A stretch of DNA of 64,000 nucleotides, from assembly GCA_944387865.1 (NCBI GenBank), contig CALXGN010000010.1, positions 11,308-75,307 on the forward strand, given 5' to 3'. The position numbers were made by a program, and so were the translations under genes. Origin of the DNA: Scatomorpha stercorigallinarum. GTDB taxonomy: Bacteria > Bacillota > Clostridia > Oscillospirales > Oscillospiraceae. This document shows, piece by piece, positions 59,308 to 64,000 of the stretch (position 1 is the stretch's first letter; each line of letters opens with the position of its first letter). The notes under the pieces are model-generated. The model made no database searches. It saw only the letters and a program-made list of their open reading frames with translations, and had not been told where the DNA came from.

Positions 59308-61675
59308 CCGCCGCAAGCGGCGCGAGGTGCGCGCGGCCATCGCCGCTGCCAGGCGCCCGACCACCGTGCTCTCCGCGCAGGACAGCCTCCCGTTCGAGAG
59401 GATGTTCCCGGACGGTATCTGCCGCGTGGAAGGGCGCTTCTACAGCAAAACCATTCAGTTTCAGGACATCAACTACCAACTGAGCCAGAACGAGGACAAG
59501 GATGCCATCTTTGACGGCTGGTGCGACTTCCTCAACTATTTTGACGCTTCTGTCCGTTTTCAATTTTCGTTCGTCAACTCAGCCGCGAACAAGGAGACAT
59601 ACCGCGACCGCATCACGATCCCGCTGCGCGGCGACGAGGACGACAGCTTACGCGTGGAGTATTCGCGGATGCTGCAAGACCAGCTCGAACGCGGGAACAA
59701 CGGCCTCATTAAGAACAAGTACCTGACCTTCGGCATCGAGGCCGAGGGCTACAAGACCGCCAAGCCGCGTTTGGAGCGCCTTGAGACGGACATACTCAAC
59801 AACTTCCGCAAGCTCGGCGTGAAAGCGGAACCGCTGGACGGGCGCGCGAGGCTCGCGCTCGTGCACGGTATCTTCCACATCGACGGGCAGGAGCAGTTCA
59901 AGTTCGACTGGAAACTGCTCGCGCCGTCTGGCCTATCCGTCAAGGACTTCATCGCGCCCAGCAGCTTTGAGTTCGCGTCCAGCAAATTCTTCAAGATGGG
60001 CGCGAAGTACGGCGCGGTATCGTTCTTGAATATCATCGCGCCGGAGCTGAACGACCGCCTGCTCGCGGAGCTGCTGGACATGGACAGTTCACTCGTCGTG
60101 GCGATGCACGTCAAAGCACTTGACCAGTTGAACGCCATCAAGACCGTGAAGCGCAAGCTGACCGAGCTGAACGCGACGAAAATACAGGAGCAGAAAAAGG
60201 CCGTGTGCGCCGGTTATGACATGGACATTCTGCCCTCAGATTTGGCGACCTACGGCACCGAGGCGCAAAAGCTGCTTCAAGAGCTGCAAAGCCGTAACGA
60301 GCGTATGTTCCTGCTTACGTTCATAGTGGTGAACACTGCGGATAGCCTGCCGAAGCTCAAAAACACAGTGCTGCAAGCGAAAGGCATCGCTCAGAAGCAC
60401 AACTGCCTGCTTGTGCCGCTGGACTTCCAGCAGGAGGACGGCCTTATGAGCTGCCTGCCGCTGGCGCTCAACAGAATAGAGATACAGCGAGGCCTGACCA
60501 CGTCGAGCCTCGCTATTTTTGTACCCTTCACCACGCAGGAGCTGTTCCAACGTGAAAGCGGCGCGTTCTACTGCGGCACGAACGCCCTCAGCGGCAACCT
60601 CATCATGGTAGACCGCCTGATGCAGAAGAACCCCAACGGCCTCATTTTAGGCGTCCCCGGCAGCGGCAAGAGCTTCGCCGCCAAACGCGAGATGTTCAGC
60701 GTCTATCTGCTCACCAATGACGACATCATTATCTGCGACCCGGAGGCGGAGTATTGGCCTCTGGTCAAGCGCCTGCACGGGCAGGTCATTAAAATCTCGC
60801 CCACGAGCAAGCAGTACGTCAACCCCATGGATCTCAGCCTCGACTACTCCGACGACGACAACCCGCTGAGCCTCAAGGTGGACTTCATTTTGAGCTTCTG
60901 CGACATCGTCGTCGGCAGCAAAGAGGGCTTAAAGCCGGTCGAAAAGACCATCATCGACCGCTGCGTGAGGCTCGTTTACCGCGACTACCTCGCAGACCCG
61001 CGCCCGGAGAATATGCCCATTTTGCACGACCTCTACGACTGTTTGAGGGCGCAGGACGAAAAGGAGGCTCAGTTCCTCGCCACGGCGCTTGAAATCTATG
61101 TCACCGGCAGCCTGAACGTGTTCAACCATCGCACGAACGTGGACATCGCCAACCGCGTGGTCTGCTACGACATCAAGGAGCTGGGCAAGCAGCTAAAGCA
61201 GCTCGGGATGTTGGTCGTGCAGGACCAGGTTTGGAACCGCGTGACACGCAACCGCGAGGCCGGCAAGACCACGCGCTACTACGTCGATGAGTTCCATCTG
61301 TTGCTCAGGGGCGAGCTTGCCGCGTGGAGCGTGGAAATCTGGAAGCGCTTCCGCAAGTGGGGCGGCGTGCCCACGGGAATAACCCAGAACGTCAAAGACC
61401 TTTTGGCGAGTTCTGAGGTCGAGAACATCCTCGAAAACAGCGACTACATCTGTATGCTCAATCAGGCTCCCGGCGACCGGCAAATTCTCGCGCAGAAGCT
61501 CAATATCTCACCGCACCAGCTCAGCTACGTCACGCAGGCCAACGAAGGCGAGGGGCTGTTGTTCTACGGCAACGTCATTGTCCCGTTTGTTGACCGCTTC
61601 CCGAAAGATACAGAAATGTACAAGATGATGACTACAAAATTTTCAGACCTACAGAAAGGAAAAGATGCAGCATGA
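59264..61675 (+). CDS. VirB4-type conjugation ATPase (CD1110 family)
   Basis: This protein of about 803 residues powers the type IV secretion channel. The N-terminal half is the VirB4 interaction domain (RMFPDGICRVEGRFYSKTIQ). The ATPase half has Walker A ILGVPGSGKSFAAKREMFSV, Walker B ending in DEFHLLLRGELAAWSVEIWK, and GGVPTGITQNVKDLLASSEV. The exact start is unclear. ATG 59264 overlaps PrgI by 44 bp with no spaced ribosome binding site, and an in-frame ATA at 59285 follows GGAGGTG closely. The stop overlaps the antirepressor gene by 4 bp. Confidence 0.92.
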   Translation: MRSTGRCIESFAKLNRRKRREVRAAIAAARRPTTVLSAQDSLPFERMFPDGICRVEGRFYSKTIQFQDINYQLSQNEDKDAIFDGWCDFLNYFDASVRFQFSFVNSAANKETYRDRITIPLRGDEDDSLRVEYSRMLQDQLERGNNGLIKNKYLTFGIEAEGYKTAKPRLERLETDILNNFRKLGVKAEPLDGRARLALVHGIFHIDGQEQFKFDWKLLAPSGLSVKDFIAPSSFEFASSKFFKMGAKYGAVSFLNIIAPELNDRLLAELLDMDSSLVVAMHVKALDQLNAIKTVKRKLTELNATKIQEQKKAVCAGYDMDILPSDLATYGTEAQKLLQELQSRNERMFLLTFIVVNTADSLPKLKNTVLQAKGIAQKHNCLLVPLDFQQEDGLMSCLPLALNRIEIQRGLTTSSLAIFVPFTTQELFQRESGAFYCGTNALSGNLIMVDRLMQKNPNGLILGVPGSGKSFAAKREMFSVYLLTNDDIIICDPEAEYWPLVKRLHGQVIKISPTSKQYVNPMDLSLDYSDDDNPLSLKVDFILSFCDIVVGSKEGLKPVEKTIIDRCVRLVYRDYLADPRPENMPILHDLYDCLRAQDEKEAQFLATALEIYVTGSLNVFNHRTNVDIANRVVCYDIKELGKQLKQLGMLVVQDQVWNRVTRNREAGKTTRYYVDEFHLLLRGELAAWSVEIWKRFRKWGGVPTGITQNVKDLLASSEVENILENSDYICMLNQAPGDRQILAQKLNISPHQLSYVTQANEGEGLLFYGNVIVPFVDRFPKDTEMYKMMTTKFSDLQKGKDAA

Positions 61676-62397
61676 CAAACACTAACATGGAGATTTTCAA
61701 TAGCGAGGAATTTGGCACCGTTCGCGTTTTGACGTTAGATGGTGAGCCTTGGTTTGTGGGCCGCGACGTGGCCTCGGCGCTCGGCTATGCCAACACGAAA
61801 GACGCGCTCGGAAAGCACGTTGACGCCGAAGACAAGCGGATAATTCAAAGGTCGTCTGGCGCGACCTTTGAGATTCCGGTGCGAGGACTGACCATTATAA
61901 ATGAATCCGGCCTTTATTCTCTCATGCTTTCCTGCCGTCTGGCTTCGGGAAAGCGCTTCAAGCGCTGGATAACCTCCGAAGTTCTGCCCACCATACGCAA
62001 GAACGGTTTCTACATAACCGACCCTCTGCTCCAGCAGTTCGCGCGCGACCCGGACTTTGCACATGCCGTCGTGGATGCTCTCTATGAGCAGACAGACAGG
62101 GTAAAAGAGCTCGCGCCGAAAGCGGACTACTTTGACGCTTTCGTAGACCCCGGCGACGCCGTTCCCATCCGTATCGCCGCGAAGCAGCTCGGCGTGTCCG
62201 AACACTGGCTCGTGCGGCTGCTTGTCGGGTGCAGGATGCTCTACCGTTGCAACGGTCGGCTCGTGCCTTACGCGGACAAGCGTTTCCGCGGACTATTCGT
62301 GGTCAAGGAGCGCCGCACGATGGTGACGCCGCTGGGCAAGCAAGTACTGCACGAGTTCATCGGGATGCTGACCAGTGACGAAAAAGCTGCGGTCTGA
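61672..62397 (+). CDS. BRO-type phage antirepressor-like protein
   Basis: This 241-residue protein has an N-terminal BRO domain (VRVLTLDGEPWFVGRDVASA, ALGKHVDAEDKR, GLTIINESGLYSLMLSCRLA, FKRWITSEVLPTIRKNGFYI) and a C-terminal KilAC/ANT-like domain (IAAKQLGVSEHWLVRLLVGC, VTPLGKQVLHEFI). In phages such proteins counter repressors; here the gene is inserted in the transfer operon between virB4 and the hydrolase. A 4-bp overlap couples it to virB4. It may control element excision or the transfer genes. Confidence 0.88.
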   Translation: MTNTNMEIFNSEEFGTVRVLTLDGEPWFVGRDVASALGYANTKDALGKHVDAEDKRIIQRSSGATFEIPVRGLTIINESGLYSLMLSCRLASGKRFKRWITSEVLPTIRKNGFYITDPLLQQFARDPDFAHAVVDALYEQTDRVKELAPKADYFDAFVDPGDAVPIRIAAKQLGVSEHWLVRLLVGCRMLYRCNGRLVPYADKRFRGLFVVKERRTMVTPLGKQVLHEFIGMLTSDEKAAV

Positions 62398-63736
62398 GCC
62401 AGCCAAGCCGCGCCCGTCGGCAAAGCTCACGGAGCTGCCGAGCGCCGCAGCGCATCGTGAGACTGCGCAGTACGAGGAGGATAACATCGGCGTCGAGGCC
62501 GCGAACCGCGTGACCGAGGCCGCAGAGGATGGTGTGCGCTACGCTTCAAAGCTGAGCGCCCGCCCTAGGCGAGAGCTAAAAACCGAGCCGCATGGTGTTA
62601 AGCAACAGCAGAAACGCGGCATCAAGGACGCATACGCCAAGGCGCGGCGTGGCAAGTCCACGACCAGCGCCACCGCCAAGAGTGCAAAAAAGGCTGCGGA
62701 GAAAGAGCGCAAGACGGAGCGTTTCATAGTGCGGCACAGGAAGGGCATCGGCATCGCCGTTGCCCTTTTCCTCGTGTTGGCGTTCTTCCTCAACGCGCTC
62801 ACATCCTGCTCCGTGCTCGTCGAGGGCGGCTTGTCCGGCGTCGGACTAACAACCTATCCAAGCGCCGACGAGGACTTGAAGGGCGCAGAGTCGGCTTACG
62901 TTGCGATGGAGGCCGAGTTGCAGGAATATTTGGACACCTACGAAGCCACGCACGACTACGACGAGTACATCTTTGACCTCGACGAGATAAGCCACGACCC
63001 GTATGTGCTTCTGTCGCTCTTAACCGCGCTCAAGGGCAGCGAGTGGACGCTCGACGACGTGCAATCTGACCTTGAAATGCTGTTCGAGCGCCAATATATC
63101 TTGACCGAGGACGTGACCACTGAAACGCGCTACGACGAAAACGGCGCGGCTTACGAGCACACCACCGTGACCATTACCCTTGAAAACTTCGACCTCTCGC
63201 ATCTGCCGGTCTACATCTTGACCGAGGATAAGCTCTCAATGTACTCGCTGTACATGGCCACGCTCGGCAACCGGCCCGACCTGTTCCCCGGCTACGCCCC
63301 GAGCACGGATGCCGAGACGGACTACGAAATCCCGCCCGAGGCGTTGGAGGACGAGCAGTTCGCGGCGATGATGGCCGAGGCCGAGAAATACATCGGCTTC
63401 CCGTATGTCTGGGGCGGCAGTTCGCCCGCGACCTCGTTCGACTGCTCCGGCTTCGTGAGCTGGGTAGTGAACAACTGCGGCGTCGGCTGGAGCGTTGGGC
63501 GTTTAACTGCGCAGGGCTTGTACAACATCTGTACGCCGGTCAGCGAAGCTGAGGCCAAGCCCGGCGACTTGGTGTTTTTCGAGTACACCTACGAGGGGCC
63601 GTGGATTACTCACGTCGGCATTTATGTCGGCGAGGGGTACATGATTCACGCCGGGTCGCCCATCGGTTATCTGAAATTCATGGATTCGTACTACAGCGAT
63701 AATTTTGTGGGCTTCGGGCGGCTTCCTGCCGTCTGA
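62375..63736 (+). CDS. Membrane-anchored NlpC/P60 peptidoglycan hydrolase (CD1108 family)
   Basis: This 453-residue protein has a basic cytoplasmic N-terminus and one membrane helix (GIGIAVALFLVLAFFLNALT, about 128-147). An extracytoplasmic domain and C-terminal NlpC/P60 cysteine peptidase follow (YIGFPYVWGGSSPATSFDCS with the catalytic Cys; ITHVGIYVGEGYMIHAGSPI with the catalytic His). It opens the cell wall locally for the mating channel, as VirB1-like hydrolases do. The GTG start lies 23 bp inside the antirepressor gene. Confidence 0.92.
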   Translation: MTKKLRSEPAKPRPSAKLTELPSAAAHRETAQYEEDNIGVEAANRVTEAAEDGVRYASKLSARPRRELKTEPHGVKQQQKRGIKDAYAKARRGKSTTSATAKSAKKAAEKERKTERFIVRHRKGIGIAVALFLVLAFFLNALTSCSVLVEGGLSGVGLTTYPSADEDLKGAESAYVAMEAELQEYLDTYEATHDYDEYIFDLDEISHDPYVLLSLLTALKGSEWTLDDVQSDLEMLFERQYILTEDVTTETRYDENGAAYEHTTVTITLENFDLSHLPVYILTEDKLSMYSLYMATLGNRPDLFPGYAPSTDAETDYEIPPEALEDEQFAAMMAEAEKYIGFPYVWGGSSPATSFDCSGFVSWVVNNCGVGWSVGRLTAQGLYNICTPVSEAEAKPGDLVFFEYTYEGPWITHVGIYVGEGYMIHAGSPIGYLKFMDSYYSDNFVGFGRLPAV

Positions 63737-63755
63737 GGCCGGAAAGGAGATACTT

Positions 63756-63956
63756 TTGGACGCAAGAATACCCAAGATGCGCACCGAAGCCGCACGGCTC
63801 AAGGCGCGCATAGACAACCTGACCGCGCGGTACACGGCGATGGTGGACAAGATTACCGAGCTTGAAAATCTTGAAATCATAGGCCTCGTACGCGCGGAGC
63901 ACATCAGCATCGAGCAGCTTGCTGCGCTCATAAAAGGCGGTGACGCCGATGCGTAA
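63756..63956 (+). CDS. DUF4315 small coiled-coil protein
   Basis: This 66-residue protein starts at TTG 7 nt after AAAGGAG. The pattern RLKARIDNLTARYTAMVDKI with ELENLEIIGLVRAEHIS matches DUF4315, a short coiled coil encoded between the NlpC/P60 and CD1107-like genes in these ICEs. It overlaps the following start by 8 bp. Function is unknown. Confidence 0.85.
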   Translation: MDARIPKMRTEAARLKARIDNLTARYTAMVDKITELENLEIIGLVRAEHISIEQLAALIKGGDADA

Positions 63957-64000
63957 GCTCGCACCAATGCTGTGCGCCGCCGCCCTTACTCTGAGTCTTG
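63949..64000 (+). CDS. CD1107-like (DUF4366) protein, 5' end only
   Basis: An ATG at 63949 begins MRKLAPMLCAAALTLSL, the start of a signal peptide, and the frame is open to the window edge. By position after DUF4315 it should be the CD1107/DUF4366 family secreted membrane protein. Only 17 residues are visible, so the identity rests on gene order. Confidence 0.55.
   Translation, partial: MRKLAPMLCAAALTLSL

Larger units (their letters stand above)
48457..64000 (+). mobile_element. Integrative conjugative element, CTn/CD1107-1112 type (left part)
   Basis: From the tRNA-Ser remnant to the window end, nearly all genes run rightward and encode partition, replication-initiation and type IV secretion functions: ParB, RepA-like, PcfB, VirD4, Maff2, VirB6-like, PrgI, VirB4, NlpC/P60, DUF4315 and CD1107-like. 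This order matches Clostridioides difficile CTn4-type and many gut Firmicute ICEs. Relaxase, integrase and right end are outside the window. Codon use is less GC3-extreme than in the chromosomal backbone. Confidence 0.88.

Noticed and set aside
48457..64000. Relaxase, oriT and integrase of the conjugative element
   Set aside because: None could be identified in this window. They are expected to the right of 64000, so the recombinase at 40736 was not assigned to the element.

Overview
The window is GC-rich chromosomal DNA of a spore-forming, anaerobic clostridial Firmicute, most like gut Oscillospiraceae (Oscillibacter, Lawsonibacter or Intestinimonas relatives). This is inferred from a gerA-type germination operon, a monomeric [FeFe] hydrogenase, S-layer-homology (SLH) surface proteins, the dnaA-dnaN-yaaA-recF-remB-gyrB-gyrA order, and a CTn-type conjugative element with Maff2, PrgI and CD1107 to CD1112-like proteins.

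Layout. 1-4.2 kb: start of methionine gamma-lyase, divergent ridA, asnS and a lipid-kinase gene. 4.6-8.5 kb: a probable pseudouridine-catabolism operon (psuK, two GNAT/methyltransferase genes, psuG). 8.9-11.6 kb: a tRNA-dihydrouridine synthase, thpR, an ArsC/Spx-like gene and a small DUF gene. 12.1-15.8 kb: gerA-gerC-gerB. 15.9-20.6 kb: mfd with a PrsA-like lipoprotein gene on the minus strand. 20.7-32.3 kb: the replication-origin locus, from dnaA through gyrA and on through rnhA, an ABC exporter and a GNAT gene with 4-bp overlaps. 32.4-36.8 kb: proS, a membrane protein and the hydrogenase. The intergenic spaces of the first 36 kb hold several families of hairpin-rich dispersed repeats. Their stems differ between copies but stay complementary.

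37.0-45.5 kb is the standout. Two divergent giant SLH surface-protein genes (1183 and 1174 aa) flank a tyrosine recombinase. They share a perfect 662-bp inverted repeat covering leader, signal peptide and SLH anchor. At the inner edge of each repeat is a 34-bp site built like loxP (13-bp arms, 8-bp asymmetric spacer). The 1.1-kb core holds the recombinase gene and, at its right edge, a promoter pointing outward at the right-hand gene. I read this as a self-contained DNA-inversion switch selecting which of two S-layer-type proteins is made. In this assembly the right gene is ON and the left gene OFF.

45.7-48.3 kb: a minus-strand operon (XRE regulator, ECF sigma factor, anti-sigma-like protein, small secreted protein, second XRE regulator). 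At 48.46 kb a tRNA-Ser 3' fragment marks the left end of an integrative conjugative element that runs past the end of the window. It encodes an HTH-ParB fusion, a RepA-like initiator, three secreted proteins sharing one domain, PcfB, VirD4, Maff2, VirB6-like, PrgI, VirB4, a BRO-type antirepressor, an NlpC/P60 hydrolase, DUF4315 and the start of a CD1107-like protein. Its relaxase and integrase are not in the window.
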